From DATFTF01 sp963825175 (lineage in GTDB: Bacteria > Acidobacteriota > Thermoanaerobaculia > UBA5066 > Gp7-AA6), in contig CAWGSA010000001.1 of assembly GCA_963825175.1 (NCBI GenBank), positions 620,001 through 684,000 on the forward strand: a stretch of 64,000 nt of DNA, read 5' to 3'. The notes under the pieces are model-generated. The model was given only the letters and a program-made list of their open reading frames with translations. It made no database searches and was not told the DNA's origin. The translations under genes and the position numbers were made by a program. Each line of letters begins with the position of its first letter. The first letter of the stretch is position 1. Positions 15,577-23,690 of this stretch are shown here, piece after piece.

Positions 15577-16392
15577 ATGGTCGGGGCCAAGCCAAAGGCT
15601 GCGATGGCCAAGCTCGCGCTGCTCGATAGCGCCGCCGCGGAAGTGGCGTTCTTCCTTGCGCTCTCATTGGTGCCCTTTGTCGGGATCGCCATCGCGCTGG
15701 TCGGACGGTGGCTCTCCGCGGGCATGGGCGCGTCCATCGGCAAGGTGATGCGCGACGTGCTGCCGGCGGACTCTCCGGTTGCCGCCGAGGTCCTGCGATG
15801 GGCGCGCTCCTCGGCCAGCAAGGGGTGGCTGACGGTCGGCTTCTTACTCGCGCTCTGGAGCTCGTTTCGCTTCATGTCTCTATGCCTCCGCGCGCTCGGC
15901 TCGATGATCTCCGGAGGTGCTCGCCCGTCGGCCTGGACATGGCGCTCGACCGCCCGATCGCTGCTGCTCCTCGTGGTTTGGATGGTCGCGTTGGTGGCGA
16001 CGGCGCTCTTTCTCCTCGCGTCGCCTTCCATCGAGCGTGGGCTGCTCGGGAAGTCCGCGATGTCGGATCTTTCGTCTTCGGTTTTTTCGGGACTGCGGAT
16101 CCTCGTTGTCCCCGGAATCCTGTTCGGCGCCATCTACCTGACCTACCGCATGATCAGCGGCTCACGCGCAGGCCACTGGCGGGTGGCCCTCGTTGCGCTG
16201 TTGGCCGCATTGGCCTGGATCGGCGCCAGCCTGGGCTTTTCCCTCGCCGTGCCTGTCCTGTGGAGTGCCGCGCGGCTCTACGGCACGCTCGGGAGCCTGG
16301 TGCTCCTCCTGATCTGGGCCTACCTCATCGCCTGGATCCTGCTGCTCGGAGGAGTCATCCTGTCGCGGCCCAGTTGGGCGCCAGGCAGCTAA
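15577..16392 (+). CDS. YihY/BrkB family inner-membrane protein
   Basis: 271 residues with about six membrane helices, matching YihY/BrkB proteins (family ends typically in a TYGSL...WIYLSWLILLLGA-like stretch, here YGTLGSLVLLLIWAYLIAWI). Function in the family is unsettled. An in-frame ATG nine codons on is also possible. The 255 bases before it, after arsM, hold no gene that I can support. Confidence 0.82.
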   Translation: MVGAKPKAAMAKLALLDSAAAEVAFFLALSLVPFVGIAIALVGRWLSAGMGASIGKVMRDVLPADSPVAAEVLRWARSSASKGWLTVGFLLALWSSFRFMSLCLRALGSMISGGARPSAWTWRSTARSLLLLVVWMVALVATALFLLASPSIERGLLGKSAMSDLSSSVFSGLRILVVPGILFGAIYLTYRMISGSRAGHWRVALVALLAALAWIGASLGFSLAVPVLWSAARLYGTLGSLVLLLIWAYLIAWILLLGGVILSRPSWAPGS

Positions 16393-16456
16393 CGGAGAGG
16401 GGCCGCTCGGCTCTCGATCGCGTCAGAAGGCGGCGATTCCGCGGGCGCAACCCCGT

Positions 16457-17617
16457 TCAGCCCGACTCGCTCTGAGCCTCCGCCGCGCGGTGGTCGCGGT
16501 AATGCCAGTAGACCAGTGTGAGCACCGCAACGGCGGGGATCGCGAGGAAGATTCCCGCCAAACCACCGAGCTCCGCGCCGCACAGGATCGCGAGAATGAC
16601 GACGAGGGGATGCAGGTGAATTCCGGTTCCGACGATCTTCGGATACACGATGTAGTCCTGAACGGCCCGAAGAACGAGCAGGAAGAGCAGGACGACCGCC
16701 GCAGTCCCGAGCGAGTGAAAGGCGGCGAAGCCTGTCGCGAGAACCCCGATTGCCAGTGGCCCGGCCAGGGGAATGAACTCCAGGAGACCGGCCACGATCC
16801 CCAGCACGATCGCGTATGGCACCCCGATCACGAGAAACCCGATCGTGCAGACGACCCCGATGAGCAGACAGGCCGTCACCTGGGCGCGGATGTAGGCCGC
16901 CAGCGTGTCGTTGAGCTCCACGAGAAAGACGTCGCCGCGCGATCTCAGGTGCCCGCGGGGGACGATCCGCAAGGCCGCTTTACGGAGGACTCCCGCGTCC
17001 TTGAGCAGAAAGAACGCCAGAATCGGAACGAGAAGGAGCCAGGGCAGATAGATGAGCCAGCCGGCGAGGCGCGGGAGCAGGTCATTGGTCACGTACGTCC
17101 CTCCAGCCGTGACCGCCTGACGAAGTCCGCGGTCGATGGCATCACGCACTGCCGGCGGAAGGGCGCGGTTCTGGTAGCCCGCCTGCCAGCTCTGCCAGCG
17201 GTCCTGGACTCGCGCCAGATAGCTGGGAGCCTCGCGCTCGAGCTCACCGAGCTGGTCTCCGAGGGTCGGAAGGAGGAGAGCCAAAGCAGCCGCCAACGAT
17301 CCGAAGATGAGGACATAGACCATGCCGATCGCCGCCGGCAGAGGGAGGACGAATTTGCGGCCTCTCACCACCATCGGCCGGCGACAGAAGCCGACAAACG
17401 GAGCGACCAGATAGGCGAAGAACACCGCGAGCACGATCAGAAGGAGGACCCCTCGCAGACTGTAGAGAGCCCAGAGCGCCGCCGCGGCGCCGAGCACGAC
17501 CAGCAGAACCTGCAGAGTCGTCCGGAACACGAAGCGGCTGGACGGAAGCGCCTCGGGGTCCCCTTCCAGAACTCCCGCCGTGGGGCTTCCCTTTCGATCG
17601 GACCTGGCGTCAGCCAT
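16457..17617 (-). CDS. AI-2E family transporter (PerM-like)
   Basis: 386 residues with about eight membrane helices and the family's long central soluble region. The C-terminal part has the typical VLGIVAGLLEFIPLAGPLAIG and a YPKIVGTGIHLHPLVVILAI stretch. Members export autoinducer-2-like signals or act as Na+/H+ antiporters; which applies here cannot be told. Convergent with the YihY gene. Confidence 0.9.
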   Translation of the reverse strand: MADARSDRKGSPTAGVLEGDPEALPSSRFVFRTTLQVLLVVLGAAAALWALYSLRGVLLLIVLAVFFAYLVAPFVGFCRRPMVVRGRKFVLPLPAAIGMVYVLIFGSLAAALALLLPTLGDQLGELEREAPSYLARVQDRWQSWQAGYQNRALPPAVRDAIDRGLRQAVTAGGTYVTNDLLPRLAGWLIYLPWLLLVPILAFFLLKDAGVLRKAALRIVPRGHLRSRGDVFLVELNDTLAAYIRAQVTACLLIGVVCTIGFLVIGVPYAIVLGIVAGLLEFIPLAGPLAIGVLATGFAAFHSLGTAAVVLLFLLVLRAVQDYIVYPKIVGTGIHLHPLVVILAILCGAELGGLAGIFLAIPAVAVLTLVYWHYRDHRAAEAQSESG

Positions 17618-17796
17618 GAGATCGAGCCCTCTTCGATGACCCCTTTACATCTCTTGACAGCCTACTGCGTCCCCGACCGCGGATACTCATGTTTTGTTCA
17701 GCTCAGTGAGGAAGCAACAAACCGTCGGGCGTGGGTTATCCGGTCTTGTCGTGCGCGATCGTCGGTCCATCTCCATCTCCGAGGGTTCGTGAGACA

Positions 17797-17832
17797 AAAG
17801 AAAGAGGACGCGCCGTGTGAAACGGAGCGTCC
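17797..17832 (-). terminator. Rho-independent terminator of the LPQTA-protein gene
   Basis: An 11-base stem (one mismatch) with a five-base loop lies 34 bases past the stop codon on the minus strand and is followed there by a T-rich run (TCTTTCTTTT). Confidence 0.75.
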
Positions 17833-17865
17833 CCCGGAGTGGAATTCTCGAGTTGCGTTGGAGCC

Positions 17866-18534
17866 CTAGGCGGCGAGTCGATTCTCGCCTTTTCGCCCTG
17901 ACGACCGGCGCGACACGGCGAGGCCCGCGATGATCAGAGCGAGGCCCGCCAGGCCTACGCGAGGGGCCGCCGACGCCGTTTGCGGGAGCGTCCGGGCCGC
18001 CACGTTCGGCTCGGGGGCCGTCGTGACCGGGGCCGCGGCGACTTCGGCGGCTGGCGGAGTCTCCATCGTCGGTTTCTGCTCGCTGGTCGAAACAACGGAC
18101 GCCGTCGTGGAGCCCGCCGCGACGGTGTTGAACCGGATTTCCTTACGATCAATCACCTCTCCGCTCGAGTTCAAGGCCTCGACGACGAGCCGCTGGCTCC
18201 CTACGGAGACGTTCTCGATCGTCAGGACGTTTTCGTCGCGCTTGAGCTCGCCCTTGAGCGTATTGCCCAGGTAGACGCGGAACGACGGGTTGGGCATGTT
18301 GGCGGTGCCTGTGCTCTCTTGAGTGGTCCGCGGAAGGCTGTTGGCCACCGTCACGCGCACAGTGCTGCCGACGATGGTCGCGCCGTCCGCCGGCTCCACG
18401 ATCTTGAGCCGGACGTCGTTTGCCGTCGGTCCGGCGGAGTTCTTGTCCGCATTCTGGCCGAGGGCGAGGCCGGCGGCGAGCAGTAGGAATGCGATGCCGA
18501 CGGGGAATGCATAGTGGCTTTTCTTCTTGAACAT
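17866..18534 (-). CDS. Secreted protein with LPQTA-type C-terminal anchor signal
   Basis: 222 residues. Signal peptide (MFKKKSHYAFPVGIAFLLLAAG region, cleaved near LGQN), then an Ig-like domain around 40-135 (VRLKIVEPADGATIVGSTVR; VLTIENVSVGSQRLVVEAL), a Thr/Pro/Ala linker, and an end made of LPQTA, a ~20-residue hydrophobic segment and SRRSSGRKGE. This is the layout of sortase-type sorting signals, unusual for a Gram-negative. No sortase or exosortase lies in the window, so the segment may simply be a membrane anchor. Its promoter is one of the shared-box promoters described for this window, and a terminator follows. Confidence 0.8.
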   Translation of the reverse strand: MFKKKSHYAFPVGIAFLLLAAGLALGQNADKNSAGPTANDVRLKIVEPADGATIVGSTVRVTVANSLPRTTQESTGTANMPNPSFRVYLGNTLKGELKRDENVLTIENVSVGSQRLVVEALNSSGEVIDRKEIRFNTVAAGSTTASVVSTSEQKPTMETPPAAEVAAAPVTTAPEPNVAARTLPQTASAAPRVGLAGLALIIAGLAVSRRSSGRKGENRLAA

Positions 18535-18589
18535 GCTGTCTCCTGGCGTCTGAAGTCGTTCCGACGTCCCGGCGGGACGCCCAAACCAG

Positions 18590-18630
18590 AGCGTACCGCC
18601 TCGAGGCCGCGAGGAGTCATCGTTTGATCC
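18590..18630 (-). promoter_or_regulatory. Shared-box promoter, copy 1
   Basis: On the minus strand: box GGATCAAACGA, six bases (TGACTC), exactly 18 bases, then TACGCT. The TACGCT hexamer ends 56 bases before the start codon of the LPQTA-protein gene. The same architecture recurs at eight other gene starts. Confidence 0.65.
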
Positions 18631-18716
18631 TCTCAGTGAGAGAGGAATGAACGATCGATCCGAACTCCGGTGATCAGAACGCCGGACTCGGCACTCTTCG
18701 GACCTGGACCGGACGG

Positions 18717-19007
18717 TCAGACGCGGACGCCGCGGCTCGCCGGGGGCTCCAGGGAACGCCCGGAGGAACGCGCCGGCTCGGCCAGAAGGCGCAGCAGTCC
18801 CGGAAGACAGGCGACGGTCACGGCGGTCACGCCGACGACCGCACACCAGCGAAACCCCGACTGGAACATGAGCGCGCCATCGATTTCGGCGACCGTCCAG
18901 CACACGGCCATGTGAAGGGTATTCGGCCTCCGGCGGCCGTCCCAGAGGATGGCCACCGCAAGACCGAGCGGAAAGAGCCACCGGAGCCAGTCGCCGAAAG
19001 AGCTCAC
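18717..19007 (-). CDS. Small membrane protein of unknown function
   Basis: 96 residues from a GTG six bases after GGAAGGA. Two or three hydrophobic segments (WLRWLFPLGLAVAILWDG; a region around WCAVVGVTAVTVACLPGLL) and a basic C-terminus suggest an inner-membrane protein. I do not recognise the family; the frame also stays open far upstream, so the start rests on the ribosome binding site. Confidence 0.5.
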   Translation of the reverse strand: MSSFGDWLRWLFPLGLAVAILWDGRRRPNTLHMAVCWTVAEIDGALMFQSGFRWCAVVGVTAVTVACLPGLLRLLAEPARSSGRSLEPPASRGVRV

Positions 19008-19207
19008 GATTCTTCCTTCCCCACCGATTCGCCCAGACGCCACGCGTCCCTGAAGGCGCTTTGCGCAGACAGTATCTCTCCTCCCGGCCGATTTGAATCC
19101 TGGCGGGATGATCTCTTCCCGGGTGAAGGGCCGCCCGTCAGGCCCTTCGATCTGGAAAGACGCCCTTCGTCCGTCTCCGCTGATCGATTTCCGGTCTCGA
19201 CTCGATC

Positions 19208-19248
19208 GGAACGAACGATTGGACGCCGGGGCGCGGCACGGACATGCT
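19208..19248 (+). promoter_or_regulatory. Shared-box promoter, copy 2
   Basis: GGAACGAACGA, TTGGAC, exactly 18 bases, CATGCT. The hexamer ends 57 bases before the DUF6600 gene start. The flank GGTCTCGACTCGATC upstream of the box also resembles copies 4 and 7. Confidence 0.65.
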
Positions 19249-19305
19249 CGAGGCTCCATCGTGCGCCGCGATGCCGCGGCGATTCCATGGATCAGGAGCA
19301 AGACC

Positions 19306-20544
19306 ATGAACAAACCCTTGAGCGCAACTCTCTTTCTGTCGACCCTCGCAATCCTCGCCATGTTCGTTCCGGCGCGACCGGCCCATGCCCAGGTCGACGT
19401 GAACGTCACGATCGGTGGGTTCTACGATGAGCTCGCGCCGTACGGCCAATGGGTCGACTGTTCCTACGGCCAGTGCTGGGTTCCCGCGCGGGTCAGCGCG
19501 GACTGGCAGCCGTACACCAACGGGCAATGGGTCTACACCGACTACGGGTGGACCTGGATGTCCGATGACCCCTGGGGAGGCAACCCGTACCACTATGGAA
19601 CATGGACGACCCTCGACCATTACGGATGGTGCTGGGTTCCCGGAACGGTCTGGGCTCCGGCGTGGGTGACATGGAGCTATGGCAACAACTATGTCGGCTG
19701 GGCTCCGTTGCCTCCCAACATCGCCTTCGGCGAATCCGGATACTCCGGGCGGGCCGTCGTCGTCAGTCCGACGCAATACGTCTTCGTCCCGATGAATCGG
19801 TTTGCCGGCGCGAACGTGAGGTCGGTGCGCGTCTCGGCGCAACAGAACGCGACGATCTTCCGGCAGACGACGCCGGTGACTCGTTTTGGAGTGTCCGGCG
19901 GCATCGTCCGGAATACGGCCATCGATGCGGCCACGATTCAGCGCGCGGGAGGCGCCAAGATCGAAACGCACAACATCAGCGAAACCAGATCCACGCCACG
20001 TTCGATGACCGCGGGGACCGGCGGGGGCCGGCAGCTGGCCATCGTGGCGCCGGCGCGGGAGGTCAAGGCCGCAATCGCCGCCCGGCCGCAGGCGATCTCA
20101 CGTTCTACAGCTCCCTCGCAGGAAAAGGGTCCAAAGGCACAGGTCAACAACCAGGGACCCAGGAGCGCCGTGCAGCAATCGCGGCAAGGTTCCACCGTCG
20201 ACCGCGCACCCGTGCAACCAGGGCGTCAGGAGCAAGTGGCTCCAAAGGCTCATCAGGCGTCGCCAGCAGAGTCGCGCGGCCAGACGATTCAGGCGCCCGC
20301 GCAGCATCCGCAAGTAGGGTCGAACGCTTCGGGTCGTAGCGAGGCGCGTAGAACGGCGCCGGGCCGCGAAGCCGCCCCCGCGCAAAGCCACCAGGGGCCG
20401 GCCCCGGTCGAGGTCCATTCGCGGGCCCGCCAGGCTCCGGCCCAGGTCGGGCAACATGTTCCGCCCAACCAGGGCTCCAAGCGTGAAAAGCCGGCCGAAA
20501 AGGGCAAGAGCGAAGAGAAGCACCCGCAGGGCCCTGAAAAATGA
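19306..20544 (+). CDS. DUF6600 domain secreted protein
   Basis: 412 residues. Signal peptide ends at PAHA-QVDVNV. Residues about 30-165 are the DUF6600 domain with repeated aromatic turns (YGQWVDCSYGQCWVP, GQWVYTDYGWTWMSDDPWG, TLDHYGWCWVPGTVWAPAWV), including paired Cys. The remaining 240 residues are a low-complexity Gln/Pro/Ala/Arg-rich, basic tail. Probably an outer-envelope or periplasmic structural protein. Its promoter carries the shared box, linking it to the other envelope genes. Confidence 0.85.
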   Translation: MNKPLSATLFLSTLAILAMFVPARPAHAQVDVNVTIGGFYDELAPYGQWVDCSYGQCWVPARVSADWQPYTNGQWVYTDYGWTWMSDDPWGGNPYHYGTWTTLDHYGWCWVPGTVWAPAWVTWSYGNNYVGWAPLPPNIAFGESGYSGRAVVVSPTQYVFVPMNRFAGANVRSVRVSAQQNATIFRQTTPVTRFGVSGGIVRNTAIDAATIQRAGGAKIETHNISETRSTPRSMTAGTGGGRQLAIVAPAREVKAAIAARPQAISRSTAPSQEKGPKAQVNNQGPRSAVQQSRQGSTVDRAPVQPGRQEQVAPKAHQASPAESRGQTIQAPAQHPQVGSNASGRSEARRTAPGREAAPAQSHQGPAPVEVHSRARQAPAQVGQHVPPNQGSKREKPAEKGKSEEKHPQGPEK

Positions 20545-20582
20545 TTGCAGGCCTCGCGACAGGCTTTTGCGAGCTCACAGCG
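20534..20582 (+). repeat. Partial copy of the dispersed MITE-end repeat
   Basis: A stretch beginning CTGAAAAATGATTGCAGG and containing AGGCTTTTGC matches the left end of the element at 42.57 kb and the repeat at 26.23 kb, but lacks the first bases of the terminal repeat. It overlaps the end of the DUF6600 gene and lies at the truncated edge of the gnd remnant. Confidence 0.55.
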
Positions 20583-20633
20583 TCCAGCCTTGCGCCCGAA
20601 TCGAAGAGAGCAATTGCCCTCGCATGAAGAAGT

Positions 20634-20838
20634 AGGCTCTGGTTGAATGGTGCCGGCGGTCGTGGTCGATCCGACGCCGAGGACCCTCATTCCACTGCTC
20701 GAAAGTGACGACGTGGTCATCGACGGCCCCTTCAGGTCGCGCGGCGAGGCCGACTTCGCCGACCTGGCGCGGTCGGCCCTGCGCGACGAAGAATTCGGAG
20801 GCCACGAAAAGGCCGCCCCCGAGAAAAGGCCCGCCTGA
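20634..20838 (+). pseudogene. gnd: gnd (6-phosphogluconate dehydrogenase) remnant with internal deletion
   Basis: The reading frame after ATG 20647 begins MVPAVVVDPTPRTLIPLLES and continues to DDVVIDG, matching the NADP-domain segment of 6-phosphogluconate dehydrogenase (normally LWLMVPA...GDIVIDGGNSYY). It then jumps directly to FRSRGEADFADLARSALRDE and FGGH, which is the very C-terminus of the same enzyme. More than half of the protein is missing. An extra A just before the ATG breaks the Trp-Leu-Met of the original. Its stop abuts the zwf start, so it is the wreck of a gnd-zwf operon. The name is from motif memory. Confidence 0.65.
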
Positions 20839-22235
20839 TGACTGCGTCCCGTTCCGACGCGCTGGTGCTCTTCGGTGCGACGGGCGATCTCGCTCACAAG
20901 ATGATTTTCCCGGCGCTCCATGCGATGGCAAAGCGGGGCACTCTCGAGGTTCCGGTCATCGGCGTCGCCTTTCCCGAGTGGAGTCTGGCGCGGCTGCGCA
21001 AGCGCGTGACGGACAGCGTCAAGAGATCGAGCGGGATCGAGAACAAGCGAGCGCTCCGCCATCTTCTGTCCCTGCTCAGGTATGTGAGCGGTGATTACAA
21101 CGACCCGAGCACGTTTACGGCGATCAAAGAGGCGCTCGGAAACGCTCGGCGCCCGGCGCACTACCTCGCCATCCCGCCCTCGCTCTTCGAGACGGTGATC
21201 AAAGGGCTCGGTGCCGCGAAGCTGGCCGAGCAGGCGCGAGTCATCGTCGAAAAGCCGTTCGGGCGCGACCTCGCCTCCGCGCGAGCGCTCAACCGCGTCG
21301 CGCGGTCGGTCTTTCCGGAAGACTCGATCTTCCGCATCGATCACTTCCTCGGCAAGGAAGCGATCATGAACATTCTCTACTTCCGCTTCGCCAATTCGTT
21401 TCTGGAGCCAATCTGGAACCGCAACTATGTGGCCAACGTTCAGATAACCCTGTCCGAGGATTTCGGCGTGGGTGGCCGGGGCGCTTTTTACGAGTCTGCC
21501 GGGTGTCTGCGCGATGTGATCGAGAACCATCTCTTCCAGATTGTCGCTCTGCTTGCGATGGAACCGCCGGCCGGTCGGGACTTTGGAGCCGTACACAGCG
21601 AGAAAGCCAAAGTCTTTCAGGCCATGCGTCCCCTGAAGCCGGGCGACGTTGTGCGCGGGCAGTATGCCGGCTACCGAAAGGAGCGCGACGTGGCAAAGAG
21701 GTCCGATGTCGAGACCTTCTGCGCCCTGCGGCTTTTCATCGACTCCTGGCGCTGGGAAGGCGTGCCGTGGTACTTGCGCTCCGGCAAGTACCTGGCCGAG
21801 ACCGCGACTGAGGTCTTGGTGGAACTCAAGCCGCCTCCTCAAAGGCTCTTCGCCGATTCGGCGCCGGCCACCGGCCGCCGCAACTACCTGCGCTTTCGCC
21901 TCGCGCCCAGCTCGGCCGTCGCCCTCGCCGCTCGCGTCAAGCTCGCGGGCAAGGAGTTCGTCGGCGAGCAGCGGGAGCTCTACCTGTTTGAAGAGCAGCC
22001 GGGAGAAGAAGCACCTTACGAGCGCCTCTTGACCGATGCCATGGCCGGCGATGGAGCACTGTTCACACGGGAAGACGCGGTGGAAGCGGCCTGGGCAACA
22101 GTGGATCCCGTTCTCCAGACCCATTCCCGGGCTCTCCCGTACAAGCGCGGCAGCTGGGGGCCCAGAGAGGCAGACGTCCTCATTGCGGCAGACAGCCGCT
22201 GGCATAACCCCACGCTCGATGAGGCGAACGCGTGA
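20838..22235 (+). CDS. zwf: Glucose-6-phosphate 1-dehydrogenase
   Basis: 465 residues, full length. The NADP-binding motif is LFGATGDLAHKMIFPALH (10-27) and the substrate-binding active site is FRIDHFLGKE (about 159-168). It oxidises glucose-6-phosphate to 6-phosphogluconolactone, the first step of the oxidative pentose phosphate pathway and a source of NADPH. The start overlaps the gnd remnant stop by one base, and the end overlaps the start of an acetate kinase fragment (GTGA). With gnd broken here, pathway completion would need another gnd or the Entner-Doudoroff route elsewhere. Confidence 0.95.
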   Translation: MTASRSDALVLFGATGDLAHKMIFPALHAMAKRGTLEVPVIGVAFPEWSLARLRKRVTDSVKRSSGIENKRALRHLLSLLRYVSGDYNDPSTFTAIKEALGNARRPAHYLAIPPSLFETVIKGLGAAKLAEQARVIVEKPFGRDLASARALNRVARSVFPEDSIFRIDHFLGKEAIMNILYFRFANSFLEPIWNRNYVANVQITLSEDFGVGGRGAFYESAGCLRDVIENHLFQIVALLAMEPPAGRDFGAVHSEKAKVFQAMRPLKPGDVVRGQYAGYRKERDVAKRSDVETFCALRLFIDSWRWEGVPWYLRSGKYLAETATEVLVELKPPPQRLFADSAPATGRRNYLRFRLAPSSAVALAARVKLAGKEFVGEQRELYLFEEQPGEEAPYERLLTDAMAGDGALFTREDAVEAAWATVDPVLQTHSRALPYKRGSWGPREADVLIAADSRWHNPTLDEANA

Positions 22236-22387
22236 CCACGCCCGATGACGTCGTGTTGCTCCTCGACCGCGAGCCGATGTGGAAGACTCAGTGCGTCCTG
22301 ACAATCAACGGTGGTTCGTCGAGCATCCGGTTCGCCGTGCATGAGGCGGCCGAAATGCCGCGGCGGCGGCTCACCGGGAAGGGGTGA
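22232..22387 (+). pseudogene. ackA: ackA (acetate kinase) N-terminal fragment
   Basis: From GTG overlapping the zwf stop, 51 codons run to TGA. The segment CVLTINGGSSSIRFAVHE is the phosphate-binding N-terminus of acetate kinase, followed by RRRLTGK where the family continues into its first domain. The remaining ~340 residues are gone, cut at the junction with a transposase-like remnant and a GGGGTCAG repeat. Gene order gnd-zwf-ackA would fit a sugar-phosphate to acetate operon. Confidence 0.7.
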
Positions 22388-22404
22388 ATGGGGTCAGTCA
22401 ACAC

Positions 22405-22737
22405 TTATGCGATTGCGCTGGTCGTCCTTAGATAGCCTGCCCTGGTTCCGCTTGAGCCGGCCAATTCAGATCGCATGCGGGCCAGCGCTCGCCGGAGGCT
22501 GGCGTTGGAGATCGCTGCCATCTCCAGCCGGTTGAGCCCGGTGATCATCGCTCCACCGCTACGCCCGAAATACTTCGCCGACGCAGCCACGGAAACCCCT
22601 CCCACCTTACGCGCCAACCATGCCGTCATCAGGCGAGGGGGTATTCGCGAGCTGCTCAAGGGACGGCTTCCCGACGAAATTCTCGCAACGGGGGGGCGGA
22701 GGCGACGATCGCGGCTGACGCCAGGGTTCCTTGTCAA
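22405..22737 (-). pseudogene. C-terminal remnant of an IS200-like/REP-associated transposase
   Basis: A 110-codon frame whose middle (LMTAWLARKVGGVSVAASAK then YFGRSGGAMITGLNRLE) has the look of the DnaA-like helical domain at the end of REP-associated tyrosine transposases. The catalytic HUH domain is absent. A GGGGTCAG motif, often found beside such transposases in soil bacteria, flanks it at 22389. Family call is from pattern only. The frame probably does not start at the indicated ATG in any functional sense. Confidence 0.4.
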
Positions 22738-22855
22738 TTGGGGCCAGCCGTCCGTTGGTGTATTCGAGCCAGCTTTCTCTGCAGGCTCAGCGTCCTCTAA
22801 GACATCGACGCACGATTGACCTCACTCCCGCCGCACCACCAGGGGCTAGGTGATC

Positions 22856-23336
22856 TTACCTCGGTGCCTCGACGCGAGGCGAAGAATGGTGATGGGCGAT
22901 GCGCCATTCGCCGTCGCGCTTCGTGACCAACATGGTAAAGCGCGAGGGACCGGGTACCGGTTTGCCTTCTTGCATCCTTATGAACTCGTAAAACCCGGTG
23001 ACCAGTACAGCGTTATCGTCAATTGGAATGGTGTGTCGCTCCTGGATTACGTTCTTGTTGCCGCTCCCTTGCAATTTCAGGTCAGTGAAGTATTTCTTGA
23101 TCGCGTCCGCCCCCAAGGGCTATGACCGGACTTTTCGTGCCCAGCAGGATCGCGTCCGGCCAATAGCTTTTCACTAAGGCTTCCACGTCATTCGCGCTAT
23201 ACGCCGCCGACCAGCGGTCGATTGCCGCATTCGCCTCTTCCGCCGGACCGGCTATAGCGAGAGCCGGCAACATCATCAGCAGTCCTGCCAAAAGCAACCA
23301 CCCGACTCGGGTGTCCTTTCTGATAACCCAACGCAT
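22856..23336 (-). pseudogene. SgcJ/SnoaL-like secreted protein, frameshifted
   Basis: An ATG behind AGGAG begins a signal peptide (VGWLLLAGLLMMLPALAIAG) and the start of an NTF2/SnoaL-like fold (AAIDRWSAAYSANDVEALVK). The frame breaks in a run of five C on the plus strand (23110-23114); with one base fewer it continues in GADAIKKYFTDL and DDNAVLVTGFYEFIRMQEGK to HHHSS, the typical end of this family. A single inserted base explains the split, so either the gene is newly dead or the base is a sequencing error. Function in the family is unknown or varied. Confidence 0.7.
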
Positions 23337-23438
23337 AGCACATCTCCTAACTGGGATCTCCTTTCCCAGCTCTGAATCGCGCACATTCTAATGCTGGTTA
23401 GCGGCTTTGCAAGGCCAGGGCGGCGTCCGAGTGTGAGA

Positions 23439-23506
23439 TGGGGTCAGGTTACATGAAGAGGTGAGGGAGCTCATTGGGGTCCGGTAACATGAAAACGGGG
23501 TCAAGC
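23439..23506 (+). repeat. Tandem GGGGTCAGGTTACATGAA-type repeats
   Basis: Two near copies (23439-23457 and 23475-23493) and part of a third (from 23496), spaced about 36 bases. A related motif sits at 22389 beside the transposase remnant. They resemble the short palindromic arrays carried by REP-associated transposases. The surrounding gap (23337-23690) holds no gene that I can support. Confidence 0.5.
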
Positions 23507-23690
23507 CTTTCCGGAGCGATGGTGATAAAGGAGTCATCGACTTGGAAAGGAGGCGACCTCGATGTTGTCAACGGGACTGGATTTTCACAAAACCGCACTC
23601 GCAGGTTGAGGTTTGGCCGAGAGAATAGCGCTCCTGCTTCCATTATTAGCACACTGCGAGGAGGAGCAGGCGCAAGGGAGGCTGTTCACT

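Noticed and set aside
17655..17690. TTGACA followed by GATACT on the plus strand
   Set aside because: Spacing is 22 bases and no gene follows on that strand before the minus-strand terminator.
23439..23506. CRISPR-like tandem repeat
   Set aside because: Only two to three diverged units of about 36 bases without unique spacers or cas genes; better read as REP-type sequence.
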